Of a stretch of DNA of 64,000 nt, positions 9,115 to 19,128 are shown one piece after another. The DNA is from Ignavibacteria bacterium (lineage in GTDB: Bacteria; Bacteroidota; Ignavibacteria; Kapaibacteriales; Kapaibacteriaceae). Position numbers and translations under genes: made by a program. Position 1 is the first letter of the stretch. Every line of letters begins with the position of its first letter. The stretch spans positions 1-64,000 of the forward strand of contig JADJIQ010000004.1 in NCBI GenBank assembly GCA_016707005.1, read 5' to 3'. The notes under the pieces are model-generated. The model saw nothing but the letters and a program-made list of their open reading frames with translations. It was not told where the DNA came from and did no database searches.

Positions 9115-9744
9115 TCAGGCATCGCCGGTGAGGCGTTGCAGTTCATCGCGGATGCGTGCGGCCGCTTCGTAATCTTCTACCTTGATCGCTTGATCGAGTT
9201 CCTGTTCGAGTCTCTGACGGAAGGTCAGGGGCTCGGAGGGGGCTTCTTGGACAACGCTGCTTTGTTGCAGACGTTTGAGTTCATTGTCGTCTTCTTCTTC
9301 TTCAGGGGTGTCACTTGCCCCTTCTTCGATCTCGGGAATGTCTTCAGCCTGCATGGCGATCTCGTCCATGATGATATCGGTCACATACATTGGGGCACCG
9401 CAGCGGACGGCTAAGGCAATGGCATCGCTTGGACGGGCATCCACTTCGAGTTCGGAGAACTCAAAGACGATGGTTGCATAGAACGTGCCTTCCTTGATGG
9501 AGCTGATGACGATCTCGCGTATGGTTGCGCCGAGGGTTTCGATGATGTTCTTGAGCAGGTCATGCGTCATGGGGCGCTGCGGACGTACACCTTCGAGTTC
9601 GTTGGCGATGGCTTGCGCCTCGGGTTCGCCGATCACGATGGGGAGGCGACGTGTTCCGTCAACCTCTTTCAACAACAGGGCGTAGGCCCGCTGTGAATTG
9701 GGGTTGATGGAGAGCCCGAGGATGTCTACCTGGATCTTGTTCAT
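9115..9744 (-). CDS. Bifunctional nuclease (BFN/DUF151) domain protein with UVR motif
   Basis: The 209-residue protein has an N-terminal BFN domain (IQVDILGLS at the start; LPIVIGEPEAQAI; ARPSDAIALAVRC near residue 105). An acidic linker (EEEEDDNE) follows, then a C-terminal UvrB/UvrC-type coiled motif (LEQELDQAIKVEDYEAAARIRD), the helical hairpin that mediates UvrB-UvrC or ClpC-type contacts. BFN-UVR fusions are common in Bacteroidota/Chlorobiota. Nuclease activity was described for plant homologues; the bacterial role is unsettled. It is last in the run after etfA (12-base gap). Confidence 0.85.
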   Translation of the reverse strand: MNKIQVDILGLSINPNSQRAYALLLKEVDGTRRLPIVIGEPEAQAIANELEGVRPQRPMTHDLLKNIIETLGATIREIVISSIKEGTFYATIVFEFSELEVDARPSDAIALAVRCGAPMYVTDIIMDEIAMQAEDIPEIEEGASDTPEEEEDDNELKRLQQSSVVQEAPSEPLTFRQRLEQELDQAIKVEDYEAAARIRDELQRLTGDA

Positions 9745-9756
9745 CGCAATGTCCGA

Positions 9757-10725
9757 TCAGCTGCGACCTGTGACAGAAGAGATCTTTTGTGTGAGCTTCG
9801 GAAGCACTTCAAAGACATCTCCAACGATGCCATAGTCGGCAACCTTGAAGATCGGTGCGTCCTTGTCCTTGTTGATGGCAACGATGATCTTACTTGTTGA
9901 CATTCCGGCCAAGTGCTGCACAGCGCCGCTGATACCACAGGCGATATACATGGTTGGGCTTACAGTTTTGCCTGTTTGACCAACCTGCTCACGGTGTGGA
10001 CGCCATCCGGCATCAACCACGGCACGAGATGCGCCAACGGCTGCGCCGAGACTGCGTGCGAGGGATTCAACAAGATGGAAGTTCTCCGGACCCTTGAGTC
10101 CGCGACCTCCCGATACGATCATGTCGGCCTCTGCTACGTCAAGCATGCCTTCGTTCTTCGAAATGCCTGTTACGGTCGACGTGCGGATCCCGGCGCTGGC
10201 AGTAGGTGCAAACGCAGTGATGGCAACTGTAGCAGCACCATCTTCGCGAGCCGTGAAGACGTTTGGACGCAGGGTTGCTACGGTTGTTGGTGTAGTTGCC
10301 TTGACGCGGATGGTGGCCTTGCCGGCATAGACGGGACGTGTGGCCTCGAGCGACGTAGGTGTGCCGTGCAGCTCTGTGCAATCCGGCAACAGACCGGCCT
10401 GCAACCGAACAGCAACGCGTGGTGCGATGTCCTTGCCGGTGGCATTTGCAGAAAAGAGTACAGTGCTTGCACCACATGTTGTGGCTGCCTCTGCCACTGC
10501 AGCAGCAACGGCGCTGTTCTTGAAGGATGTCCAGTCGGCACCTGTTACGTTGTAACACTGCGACAGACCATAGGCACCCGCCGTTGCGATCTGCGCGTCA
10601 GTTGCATTGATGGTTACTCCAACCAATGGAGCACCGCCAGAGATGCTGCGGGCAGCCGTGATGGCTTCGTACGAGGAACGCTTGAGTCCGTCACCGGAAA
10701 CTTCGAGGAAGATCAGTATGCTCAT
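9757..10725 (-). CDS. etfA: Electron transfer flavoprotein subunit alpha
   Basis: FAD-binding subunit of ETF, which carries electrons from acyl-CoA and other dehydrogenases to the quinone pool via ETF:quinone oxidoreductase. The 322-residue length is normal. The C-terminal FAD domain shows SPTMYIACGISGAVQHLAGM and INKDKDAPIFKVADYGIVGD, the signature region of the family. Its ATG overlaps the etfB stop by one base (TAATG), so the subunits are translationally coupled. No dehydrogenase or ETF-QO gene is in this window; the acyl-CoA ligase at 4527 is the nearest possible link to fatty-acid oxidation. Confidence 0.95.
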   Translation of the reverse strand: MSILIFLEVSGDGLKRSSYEAITAARSISGGAPLVGVTINATDAQIATAGAYGLSQCYNVTGADWTSFKNSAVAAAVAEAATTCGASTVLFSANATGKDIAPRVAVRLQAGLLPDCTELHGTPTSLEATRPVYAGKATIRVKATTPTTVATLRPNVFTAREDGAATVAITAFAPTASAGIRTSTVTGISKNEGMLDVAEADMIVSGGRGLKGPENFHLVESLARSLGAAVGASRAVVDAGWRPHREQVGQTGKTVSPTMYIACGISGAVQHLAGMSTSKIIVAINKDKDAPIFKVADYGIVGDVFEVLPKLTQKISSVTGRS

Positions 10726-11471
10726 TAGATCACCTTCGCTTCTTCGTGGAGGAGACGTACCAATTGTTCGATGTCGGCTTCGCTGTCACTCATCATCTTG
10801 TTCAGACGTTTTGTTTCCGGCAGGGTCATGCCAACGGTGGCAACTCGAGCACTTGCCGACGAAGCGGCACGCTCAGTGATCGGCTTCGACTTTGCCTTCA
10901 TGATATCCGGGAGCTTTGGATAACGAGGATCATTGAGCCCCTTCTGAGCACTGATCACACACGGAAGCGAGGACGAAACGATCTCCTTACCACCTTCAAT
11001 ATCACGCTCTGCTGATACGTTCGTACCATCGATCGTGAGTGTTGAGGCCATGGAAACGTTCGGCCAACCGAGGATCTCGGCAACCATGGACGGCACAACA
11101 AACGAATCGAAATCGATGGATTGGCGACCAAAGATGATCACATCAGGTGAGGTCTCCGTAGCAAGCTCGGCGATGGCTGAAGAGATCACAAAGGAGTCCG
11201 AGCGTGCGTCATCCTTCACCAAGATCGCCGTATCAGAACCCATCGCTAGGGCAGTGCGGAGCACTTCCTTTGCCGTATCCGGGCCAACGGTGACGGTTGT
11301 AACGGTTCCGCCATTCTTTTCCTTCAGACGCAGGCCTTCTTCGATGGCAAACTCGTCGTAAGGGTTAAGAATGAACTTCACGCCGGCTGGGTTGATACTG
11401 CTCCCATCGGCACCCACGGTAACACGCGTGGTAGTGTCCGGCACCTGACTGATGCAGACAAGGATGTTCAT
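10725..11471 (-). CDS. etfB: Electron transfer flavoprotein subunit beta
   Basis: Partner subunit of EtfA, 248 residues from ATG 11471 (MNILVCISQVPDT is the canonical N-terminus). A longer in-frame ATG at 11567 lies inside the tolC-like gene and past the promoter, so it is rejected. Family features are NPYDEFAIEEGLRLKE near residue 38 and the recognition-loop region of the C-terminal half (AKSKPI..). A FCB-type -7 box lies 33 bases upstream. The Shine-Dalgarno is weak (GAG). Confidence 0.95.
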   Translation of the reverse strand: MNILVCISQVPDTTTRVTVGADGSSINPAGVKFILNPYDEFAIEEGLRLKEKNGGTVTTVTVGPDTAKEVLRTALAMGSDTAILVKDDARSDSFVISSAIAELATETSPDVIIFGRQSIDFDSFVVPSMVAEILGWPNVSMASTLTIDGTNVSAERDIEGGKEIVSSSLPCVISAQKGLNDPRYPKLPDIMKAKSKPITERAASSASARVATVGMTLPETKRLNKMMSDSEADIEQLVRLLHEEAKVI

Positions 11472-11504
11472 GTAACTCTCGTTTGAATTGACTGGATAAG
11501 ACCA

Positions 11505-11512
11505 CAAAGATA
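11505..11512 (-). promoter_or_regulatory. -7 promoter element TATCTTTG before etfBA
   Basis: TATCTTTG on the minus strand lies 33 bases upstream of the etfB start and just past the tolC-like stop codon. It matches the -7 box seen before the tRNA and uvrA. No clear TTTG is found about 20 bases further upstream, within the tolC-like gene. Confidence 0.5.
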
Positions 11513-11518
11513 CGGGAA

Positions 11519-12895
11519 TCAAATGGTTCCTGTGGCCCAACGCAGCATCAATCTTGCACGGGCCCAATCAGCACGGGCCGAGACCTGACGTAGAAGTGCC
11601 TCAGCCAGGAACCGTTCCCGCAGATTGAGCTGGAGAAGTGTGGATTCACCCGCCACGAACTTGCGTTGTTCCGCGTCAACCATGAACCGTGCAAGCCGAA
11701 CCTCTTCATTCGATGCCTCGAGACGCTCCCTGGATCGGTCAATGGCGATCACGGCATTCACAGCGTCGGCATCCACCATCCGCTCGATGAGCGACCGCGT
11801 AAGATCTGCCCGTTGTACGGTGATCCCGGCGGTTTGCTGTTGGGCCGATGCCTGTCTGAAGAGAAGGGGCTGATTGATCCGGAAACCGAGCTTGTAATCG
11901 GTGTTGCTCAATGACGTTACGTCGTAGGCAAGCAAGGCCGCTTCCACCTCGATGTAGGGTCTCATGAACTCCTGCGCCAAGGACGAATCCAGACGCGAGG
12001 TCTGTTGAAACACTTCGGCTCTGCGAAGTTCCGGACGTGTGGCACGGGCAAGATTTGCCGCATCGATCGCCTGCACGGTAGTATCGGCGATAGGGGGCAG
12101 ATCCAACGGCCGCGTCCCAATGGTCTGTTGCGGCGTACCGTTCCCATTCCACAGGAAGACAGCTACATCCACTCTGAGTTGCTCCTCGATGCGCAGCGCA
12201 CGGAAGCGTTCGCCCTTGCGACGCTCTACTTCTTGAGCGATCTCGACGCTGTCGATCACGGCGCTCTCGCCGGCCTGCGCCCTGCGCGCAACAAAGTTCA
12301 AACGTCGTACGGCCAAGGCCAGCATGGTGTCTGCCACCTCAACAGCTGCGAGTGCCTCGCTCCAGTCCCAGTAGCGCATGCCGGCCGTACGCAGGAGGTT
12401 GTTCCGCTCGAGACGGTACTGCGCTTGGGCGAGATCCGGACGGAGCATCGCCTTGCGCAGTTGGTTGCGTCGGCTGTCCGTAAAGATCCCCTGAAGAATG
12501 GGCATGGAGATCCCCAACGCCCCTTCTCCGGGAGTTGTTGTGCCCGACTCCGGATTGATACTGCTGCCGATACCACGGGAGTACGATGCCTTGAGTTTTG
12601 GGCCGAAGAGCATGTCAAGAGGAAGCTCCAACGATCCGTCAAAGAGGTTGAGCTTGTCCTTGCCGTCCTTGTCCTTGTATTCGTAGGACATGTTGAGGAC
12701 CGGATCGAATCTGCCAAGTGCCGAACGGACTTCGGCCTCTGCGAGCTCCGGTTCAAAGTCAGCCGAACGCAGTGCAGGGTTGTTCAACTCTACCTGACGG
12801 AGAAAGTCGTCGAGCCGCAACGTTGATTGCGCGAAGGAACTGGTAGTTCCCACCATCATCATCACTGCGATGATCAGAACGGCGTAGACCTTCAT
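11519..12895 (-). CDS. TolC-family outer membrane efflux/secretion protein
   Basis: Outer-membrane channel component, 458 residues. The signal peptide (MKVYAVLIIAVMMMVGTTSSFAQ) is followed by two copies of the TolC-type repeat (DDFLRQVELNNPAL near residue 28; ANLARATRPELRRAEV near 270) and long helices. The start codon overlaps the stop of the HlyD-like gene by four bases (ATGA). With the HlyD and ABC genes upstream it forms a complete three-component envelope-spanning exporter. Confidence 0.88.
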   Translation of the reverse strand: MKVYAVLIIAVMMMVGTTSSFAQSTLRLDDFLRQVELNNPALRSADFEPELAEAEVRSALGRFDPVLNMSYEYKDKDGKDKLNLFDGSLELPLDMLFGPKLKASYSRGIGSSINPESGTTTPGEGALGISMPILQGIFTDSRRNQLRKAMLRPDLAQAQYRLERNNLLRTAGMRYWDWSEALAAVEVADTMLALAVRRLNFVARRAQAGESAVIDSVEIAQEVERRKGERFRALRIEEQLRVDVAVFLWNGNGTPQQTIGTRPLDLPPIADTTVQAIDAANLARATRPELRRAEVFQQTSRLDSSLAQEFMRPYIEVEAALLAYDVTSLSNTDYKLGFRINQPLLFRQASAQQQTAGITVQRADLTRSLIERMVDADAVNAVIAIDRSRERLEASNEEVRLARFMVDAEQRKFVAGESTLLQLNLRERFLAEALLRQVSARADWARARLMLRWATGTI

Positions 12896-14121
12896 GTTGC
12901 TTCGTCCTTTGCCGAACTCTTGGATGAGACCTTGGTGTCCTTGATCGGGACGGGGAACTGCGGCGGGAAGCCCATGAGCTGACGCCAGAGTTCGTATCCG
13001 ATCGGGACTTCGTCGAGCAGTACCCAGCCCGTTGCATCAGTGCCTTGGCGCAGGTATCGTCCGTCGGGCCATGTTGAATATTGCGGATCATCTGTCGGGA
13101 TGATAAGCACGCGGAAACGACCTGTGCCATCATCAACGGCATCAACAACCTTCACGCGCCCATGGAATACACCAACGTTCACGTGGCGCCATCCGCTGAA
13201 TTGGAAGGCGGGGAATCCACTGAACTGTAATGACACGTATCTGCCGGGTTGTATCAGAGCAGCATCCATTCCACTCACATAGATCTCCACGGCTTGGTCA
13301 TTCGATGTTGGTACGATCAAGGCAAGCTCTTCGCCTTCTTTCACGGTCTGTCCGGAGCCGGCCTTAGCGATACGTACCACTGTTCCGGTAAGGGGCGCCA
13401 GGATAACACCCGATCCAACGCGGCCTTCAGCATTACCGAGCCGTACATCCACTTCCTGCATGGTAACGTAGGCCTGATTGATCACTCGCTCTTCTTCGGC
13501 AACAAAGGCGTTGATGTCTTGTTGAGCCGACGTCATGCCAGCAAAAGCCGTTGCAGAATCTGCCATGGCTTTTTGGAGATTCAGTTGGGCAGTTTCCACT
13601 TCTCTTCGCGAGACGAGATCTTGTTTGAAGAGAGTGTCTGCACGTAGGTACCGAATACGGGCCGTGCTGATCTCAACCATCACGTTTTCGAGTCGGGCAA
13701 GTGATGCGTTATAGCGTTGCTCGGCCTGCTTGCGACGTTGGATCGCAACATTGATGGCCTTTTCCTGCGCATCAAACGTGCGCTCACGCAAAACCTGAAG
13801 TCGGTTGAGAAGGTTCGTATCAAGGAAGTTCACATTGATATCCGCAAGGATCGCAATAGTATCTCCCTTGTTCACATGAGCCCCTTCTCGAACATACCAG
13901 CGAACGATCCGACCACTGATCCTGCTCTCTACGGTCTGAGGTCTGGCCTCGGGAGCAAAGGACGTTACTTTGCCGCTCCCAACAACGGTTTGCTGCCACG
14001 GCACAAGGATGAGAAAGGCGAGGGTAAAGGCAAGCAAGACACCAATGAAGACTACGAGTTTGCGGTGGATGGTGCTTGTTGAAAGCAAGGTATGGACGTG
14101 TCTGTTACGTAGATCAACCAT
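12892..14121 (-). CDS. HlyD-family periplasmic adaptor (membrane fusion protein)
   Basis: Adaptor linking the inner-membrane ABC exporter to TolC, 409 residues. One N-terminal transmembrane helix (about residues 24-44) is followed by a lipoyl-like half motif (SRISGRIVRWYVREGAHVNKGDTI). A long coiled-coil hairpin (about 90-200) and the returning barrel half (GVILAPLTGTVVRIAKAGSGQTVKEG) come next. It overlaps the ABC gene by 8 bases and tolC by four, so all three are co-translated. Confidence 0.88.
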   Translation of the reverse strand: MVDLRNRHVHTLLSTSTIHRKLVVFIGVLLAFTLAFLILVPWQQTVVGSGKVTSFAPEARPQTVESRISGRIVRWYVREGAHVNKGDTIAILADINVNFLDTNLLNRLQVLRERTFDAQEKAINVAIQRRKQAEQRYNASLARLENVMVEISTARIRYLRADTLFKQDLVSRREVETAQLNLQKAMADSATAFAGMTSAQQDINAFVAEEERVINQAYVTMQEVDVRLGNAEGRVGSGVILAPLTGTVVRIAKAGSGQTVKEGEELALIVPTSNDQAVEIYVSGMDAALIQPGRYVSLQFSGFPAFQFSGWRHVNVGVFHGRVKVVDAVDDGTGRFRVLIIPTDDPQYSTWPDGRYLRQGTDATGWVLLDEVPIGYELWRQLMGFPPQFPVPIKDTKVSSKSSAKDEAT

Positions 14122-15841
14122 GGTGACCTCCTACGGGGAAGAGGCTGCAGAAGGTGCCTGCCTTGCTATGAAGTTCTTGTGGAGTTCCCGACTCCGTGAT
14201 CCGGCCTTCTTGCAACACATGGACATACGATGTGCGATGAACTACCTCGGGGTCGTGCGAGATGTTGATGATGGTCCAATGAGGCCATGCCATCAGGTCA
14301 TCAAGCATGGATAGTTTGACGGCGTCTTCAATTCCTTCAAACGCTTCATCGATGATAAGCACGTCGGGCTTGCTCATGATCATCCGTGCGAACAAGATGC
14401 GCCGGCGCATCCCGAACGAAAGATTCTCACCCGTTGCTGTGAGTTGGGTGTCGAGTCCATTCGGAAGGTCTCGTACACTCTCTGTTAAGTGGGCCATCCG
14501 TAGCGTCCACTGCAGATCTTCTTGCGATACCACTCGTCCAAGTGTGATGTTCTCAAGAACCGTTCCAGGAATGATCTGATTCTCGGGGAAGACATATCCT
14601 ACTCGTGCGCGCAAGGAATGGAGTTCTGCAACACGCGTATCAACGCCATTTACCTCAATTGAACCGCGTGACGGAGTGTCGAGTCCGATCATGATCTGGG
14701 CAAGAGTAGACTTGCCAGCGCCGCTCGCCCCCACAAGGCTCACACGTTCGCCGGCGTTGATCACAAAGGTTACGTCCTTGAGGACTTCGTGATCGCCATA
14801 GCTGAAGCCAACATTTCGTACGTCCACAGTCCCGCCGGACGGACGGTTGTGCACGGGAAGTCCGTCTGTCCTCTCTGTTGGCAATTCGATGATCGTAGAG
14901 AGTTTGTCGAGAGCAGCCACGAGGTCGTAGTACATGTCGAACTGACCGATGAGTTTCTCCATCGCACCCAGAATGAGGATGATGATGATCTCGGCAGCAA
15001 CGAGTTGACCCAACGAGATGGCCTGTTCGATCACCAGGATCCCGCCAAGTGCAAGGATCCCTACTGTTGCAAACCCTTTGAAGAGATATGAGCCAAAGAT
15101 CTGGCGAGCCAGAACTATGTAAAGCCTGTGTTTCGACTCTACATATCCTGTCCCGATCTCATCCATGCGATTGAGGATAAGGGGGCTTGCCCCAGTCAAC
15201 TTGAACCCGAGCTGATTCCGAGCCACATCTTCCAGCCACGCAGCTGCCATATACTTTTTCTTGGAAACACTGATGGCGTTGGCCACTGCGCCTCTGCCCA
15301 ATCCGTAGATCAGAACCGGGACAAAGAGCATGAAGACAAGGTCGTACAAAAGGAAGAACGGGTGGTATACTCCAAGCACGATGAGTCCGGTGAGCAGTAC
15401 CAACACAGCATTCGTACCCTCGAGCAGGAATTTGCCAACGGACTTCTGGATGGTCACAACGTCGAAGAACCGGTTCACGAGTTCGGGGCCGTATGACTCT
15501 CTGAGTGAAGACTGAGAGAGGTGCGGAAGTCGATAAACGATATCGAACGCCGTGTTCACGAACATGCGACGTTGGATCATATCGATCACATATCGCTCAA
15601 ACACGGAGATCACTGCCGTTGCCACCATCGCTGAGAAGACGATGATACAGAGGACCACAAGCTGTTGGCTGAACACACCCAAGGCAACGGCATTAACGAT
15701 GGCTTGGGAACTGAGGGGAACTACAAGCCCCAGTAGGCTTGCGAGAACGGAGTAGATCACGACGATGATCACGTCTCGTTTCTCGGTCTTTAAGATCCTT
15801 CGAATGGAGGTCCATTCAAGTCGATTGCTATACTTCGTCAT
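14114..15841 (-). CDS. ABC exporter with fused transmembrane and ATPase domains
   Basis: Type I secretion-style half transporter of 575 residues. About six membrane helices occupy residues 20-290, then the nucleotide-binding domain has Walker A GASGAGKST (near 366), Walker B VLIIDEAFEG and the H-loop NISHDPE. The signature motif is LSFGM instead of LSGGQ, unusual but followed by the expected RRRILFARM. No N-terminal C39 peptidase domain is present, so the substrate is not processed by a double-Gly peptidase in this protein. No obvious substrate gene is adjacent. Confidence 0.86.
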   Translation of the reverse strand: MTKYSNRLEWTSIRRILKTEKRDVIIVVIYSVLASLLGLVVPLSSQAIVNAVALGVFSQQLVVLCIIVFSAMVATAVISVFERYVIDMIQRRMFVNTAFDIVYRLPHLSQSSLRESYGPELVNRFFDVVTIQKSVGKFLLEGTNAVLVLLTGLIVLGVYHPFFLLYDLVFMLFVPVLIYGLGRGAVANAISVSKKKYMAAAWLEDVARNQLGFKLTGASPLILNRMDEIGTGYVESKHRLYIVLARQIFGSYLFKGFATVGILALGGILVIEQAISLGQLVAAEIIIILILGAMEKLIGQFDMYYDLVAALDKLSTIIELPTERTDGLPVHNRPSGGTVDVRNVGFSYGDHEVLKDVTFVINAGERVSLVGASGAGKSTLAQIMIGLDTPSRGSIEVNGVDTRVAELHSLRARVGYVFPENQIIPGTVLENITLGRVVSQEDLQWTLRMAHLTESVRDLPNGLDTQLTATGENLSFGMRRRILFARMIMSKPDVLIIDEAFEGIEDAVKLSMLDDLMAWPHWTIINISHDPEVVHRTSYVHVLQEGRITESGTPQELHSKAGTFCSLFPVGGHHG

Positions 15842-15890
15842 CTGTCGGCGTCCTCATTGGTGTGATGAGCTGATGGGCGTCGGCAATGGT

Positions 15891-18790
15891 CTATAGTGAG
15901 TTGGCAGCGAGTTCCGTTTTAATGTAGGTTCCTGTGATACTCTCAGGATTGAGGGAAACAACCTCGGGAGTCCCACAAGCCACGATCCTTCCTCCGTCTC
16001 GTCCGCCACCTGGCCCCAGGTCCACAATGTGGTCTGCGTAGGTGATCACATCGAGATTGTGCTCGATCACGATCACCGTATTTCCCTTTGCCACAAGCTT
16101 GTCCAGCAGTCGCAAGAGAACACGAGTGTCTTCGAAATGGAGTCCGGTGGTTGGTTCATCGAGGAGGTATAACGTTTTACCCGTGCTTGTCTTGGATAGT
16201 TCGGTGGCGAGTTTGACGCGTTGTGCCTCGCCCCCTGACAACGTGGGAGCCTGTTGACCGAGCGTGATATAGGTCAGACCCACGTCCATAAGCGTTCCAA
16301 GCTTGGCCTTGATGCGTGGAATGTCCGTAAAGAGCTCATAGGCCTCTTCAACGGTCATGTTCAGCACGTCGGCAATGGATTTGCCCTTGAACCGGACGGT
16401 AAGGGTCTCGGCATTGTAGCGTTTTCCGCCGCAGATGTCACAAGGAACATAGACATCAGGCAGAAAGTTCATTTCGATCTTGCGGATGCCTACACCTTCA
16501 CACTCCTCGCAGCGTCCACCCGATACGTTGAAACTGAACCGTCCGGCCAGATATCCGCGGATCTTGGCCTCGGGGAGCATGGTATAGAAATCACGGATCT
16601 GCGTGAAGAGTCCGGTATAGGTTGCCGGATTCGACCGTGGTGTGCGCCCGATCGGTGTCTGATCGATCTCGATCACCTTGTCGATGTGTTCTATGCCTTC
16701 TACACGGTCGTAGGGAAGAGGAACAGACTCGGCGTTGTAGAAATGTCGGGAGAGGATGGGGTAGAGCGTGTCATTGATGAGGGTACTCTTGCCCGACCCG
16801 CTCATGCCGGTGATACAGGTAAAGGTGCCAAGGGGCAATTCTAACGTGACGTTGTGCAGATTGTGTCCACGTGCACCAACAAGACGCAACACCTTGCCAT
16901 TGCCTTCTCTGCGTACCGAACGCACGTCCATTTGACGGTCGCCGGTGAGGTACTGCAGCGTAAGAGAGCGATCGTAGTCCTTGTTATGTCCAAGAGCTTC
17001 ATTGCCACGGGCCGCCCCCTGATCGAAAACTCGGCGATGATCTCACCGCCGTGGACGCCGGCACCGGGACCGATGTCTATCACGTGATCGGCTTCCTCGA
17101 TCATCTCTCTGTCGTGCTCAACAACAAGAATGGTGTTACCCAGATCTCGCAGGTTCTTGAGCGACGTGATGAGCTTTCGGTTGTCGTGCTGATGAAGACC
17201 GATACTTGGCTCGTCCAAGACATAGGTTACCCCAACCAACTGCGATCCGATCTGCGAGGCAAGTCGAATACGTTGAGATTCACCACCGGAGAGGGAACGT
17301 GCGCTGCGATCGAGTGTGAGATAGGACAAGCCAACCTCGTGGAGGAAACTCAACCTGCTGGTGATCTCCTTGAGGATCAATGTGGCGATGATGTTCTGTC
17401 GGTCCGTGAGTTTCGCAGCAAGTGAACTGAACCAGGAGTGCGCCGAAGTGATATCGAACACCGACGATTCATGGATGTTCTTCCCGGCGATACGCACGTG
17501 CAGGTGTGCGGGCTTGAGTCGGGCACCACCACACTCTCTGCACGGAATGGTTGCAAAGAACCGTTCGATCGACTTCCGTACCGTGGCCGTGCTCGTCTGT
17601 TCGTGTTGATGTCTGAGTGATGGCAACACGCCGATGTAGGAGTGTTTTACCGTTGTTCCGCTGTAGGCAACATTGATTGATGAACCACCAAGACCGTAGA
17701 GGATGCCGTTGAGTTGTTCATCAGTGAGCTCACCTAAGGGGACATTCATCGGGATCTTCATGTGTTCACACCACGAGATCACCTGTTTCCACAACCATGT
17801 TTCCCGCTTTTTTCCAAGGGGCGCGATACCACCATTCAGCAAGGGGATCGACGGATCAGGCACAACAAGTGCAGGATCGAAGTCCATCATTTCACCGATC
17901 CCTTCACACGAGCTGCAAGCACCGAACGGAGAGTTGAACGAGAACATGTTTGGTGCCGGCGTCTGATACGATGTGCCACATTGCGGACATGCGTATTGCG
18001 TGCTGAAGAATCGATCTTCCCAAACCTCGGGCGTTGTTTCAGACAGGACAGTGAGTCCGCCATCACCAAGCGAGAGGGCAGTCTCGACACTTTCTGTGAG
18101 TCTGCGCGGACTCTCCGGATCCACGGCAAGTCGGTCGATCACCAACTCGATCGTATGAACCTTATACCGAGCCAGCTGCATGCCTTCCGTGATCTCCGTG
18201 AGTTCGCCGTCCACGCGTACACGTGTGAATCCTTGACGTCGGAACTGATCGAACTGTTCGCGATAATGCCCCTTCCTACCCTTTACCACCGGACTCAGGA
18301 TCTGGAGTCGCGTCCCAACAGGCAACGCCAACAACGTCTCCACGATCTGCTCCGTGGTCTGCTGCTTCACCGGGATCTCACAGGTCACGCAGAACTGTGT
18401 ACCCACCTTCGCATAGAGCAATCGCAGGTAGTCGTAGATCTCCGTTACTGTGCCAACCGTGGAGCGCGGACTCATCCCGATGCTCTTCTGTTCGATCGAA
18501 ATGGCAGGGGAGAGACCTTCAATGAAGTCCACATCCGGCTTCTTCATCACTCCTAGGAACTGCCTGGCATAGGAGGACATACACTCCACGTATCGGCGCT
18601 GACCCTCGGCATAGATCGTATCAAATGCCAACGATGACTTCCCGGAACCACTGAGCCCCGTTATCACCGTCAACTGATCGCGCGGGATCTCCAGATGGAT
18701 GTTCTTGAGATTATGCTCACGAGCTCCCCGCACACGGATCATCGTGTGTTCACCATCAACTTCGGTAAGGGGCTCTAAATCGCGGGTCAT
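15891..18790 (-). pseudogene. uvrA: UvrA excinuclease subunit A, frameshifted
   Basis: Damage-recognition ATPase of nucleotide excision repair. Residues from ATG 18790 onward give the N-terminal two thirds in one frame: Walker A GLSGSGKSS, zinc cysteines CPQCG...CSSC, signature LSGGESQR and VLDEPSIGL. The C-terminal third is in another frame: GMSGSGKST, zinc finger CEEC...[12 protein letters not shown] and [10 protein letters not shown]. Homology passes between frames after HGGEIIAE (about 17036) and resumes by [16 protein letters not shown] single missing base near 17015-17028 (C5 or A4 run on the + strand) would restore one continuous protein of about 965 residues. Both halves are otherwise intact, so this is a recent lesion, an assembly error or, least likely, recoding. 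An alternative start is ATG 18742. Confidence 0.85.
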
Positions 18791-18817
18791 AGGGCGTGTT
18801 GGAATGAAGCAAACCAA

Positions 18818-18825
18818 CAAAGATA
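18818..18825 (-). promoter_or_regulatory. -7 promoter element TATCTTTG before uvrA
   Basis: TATCTTTG on the minus strand lies 27 bases upstream of the proposed uvrA start at 18790. It is identical to the boxes before etfB and the tRNA. No convincing TTTG at the expected distance. Confidence 0.5.
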
Positions 18826-18870
18826 CGATGGGAAGAAATGACGCTACGTCCACTCCTACAATTAGGTGTA

Positions 18871-18907
18871 GAAACGCGAGCACCATCAATGATGGTGCTC
18901 GCGTTTC
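18871..18907 (-). terminator. Perfect 17-bp hairpin downstream of the HicB-like gene
   Basis: GAAACGCGAGCACCATC (18871-18887) pairs with its exact complement at 18891-18907 around an AAT loop. It separates the HicB-like gene from uvrA on the minus strand. A T-rich run is better on the plus side (TTTCTTTA) than on the minus side, so terminator activity is probable but not assured. Confidence 0.5.
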
Positions 18908-18930
18908 TTTATACACAGAACATCGGGGCA

Positions 18931-19052
18931 AGCGTCATCCCGAGGAGCGTAGGGGCACGGCATGCCGTGCCCGAAGCGACGAGGGACCTCGGTGAGGAAA
19001 TGACATCATGACGTTATGTCGGAATGACGTCATAACAGTTATAACAGTCATA
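18931..19052. repeat. REP-like dispersed element with palindrome and 29-base repeat
   Basis: GCGTCATCCCGAG opens the element and CGAGGGACCTCG closes its first part. A 20-bp perfect palindrome (18953-18972) is inserted between the two halves. It is followed by ATGAC-rich sequence and by the first copy of a 29-base repeat (19024-19052) whose second copy, with 27 of 29 matches, is at 19539-19567. Related copies occur at 19471-19575, 21156-21283, 21643-21694 and 55211-55243. Confidence 0.7.
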
Positions 19053-19128
19053 AATATATAGTGTTATCCACCGCCGGTTCTATCAACGATTGCCAGTATA
19101 TGGCGCGTCAATCCTTTAACGCATACTC

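Larger units (their letters stand above)
18791..19128. other. Gene-free stretch between uvrA and the HicB-like gene
   Basis: This 338-base spacer holds the uvrA -7 box, a perfect 17-bp hairpin, a REP-like copy with an inserted 20-bp palindrome (18953-18972), a 29-base repeat copy (19024-19052) and an AT-rich tract around 19050-19066. On the minus strand a 22-residue reading frame starts within the HicB stop (ATGA) but resembles nothing convincing. I see no other gene. Confidence 0.6.

Noticed and set aside
16841..17040. Programmed frameshifting to make full-length UvrA
   Set aside because: No typical slippery heptamer followed by a pseudoknot or stop is visible, and UvrA recoding is not known; a missing base is simpler.
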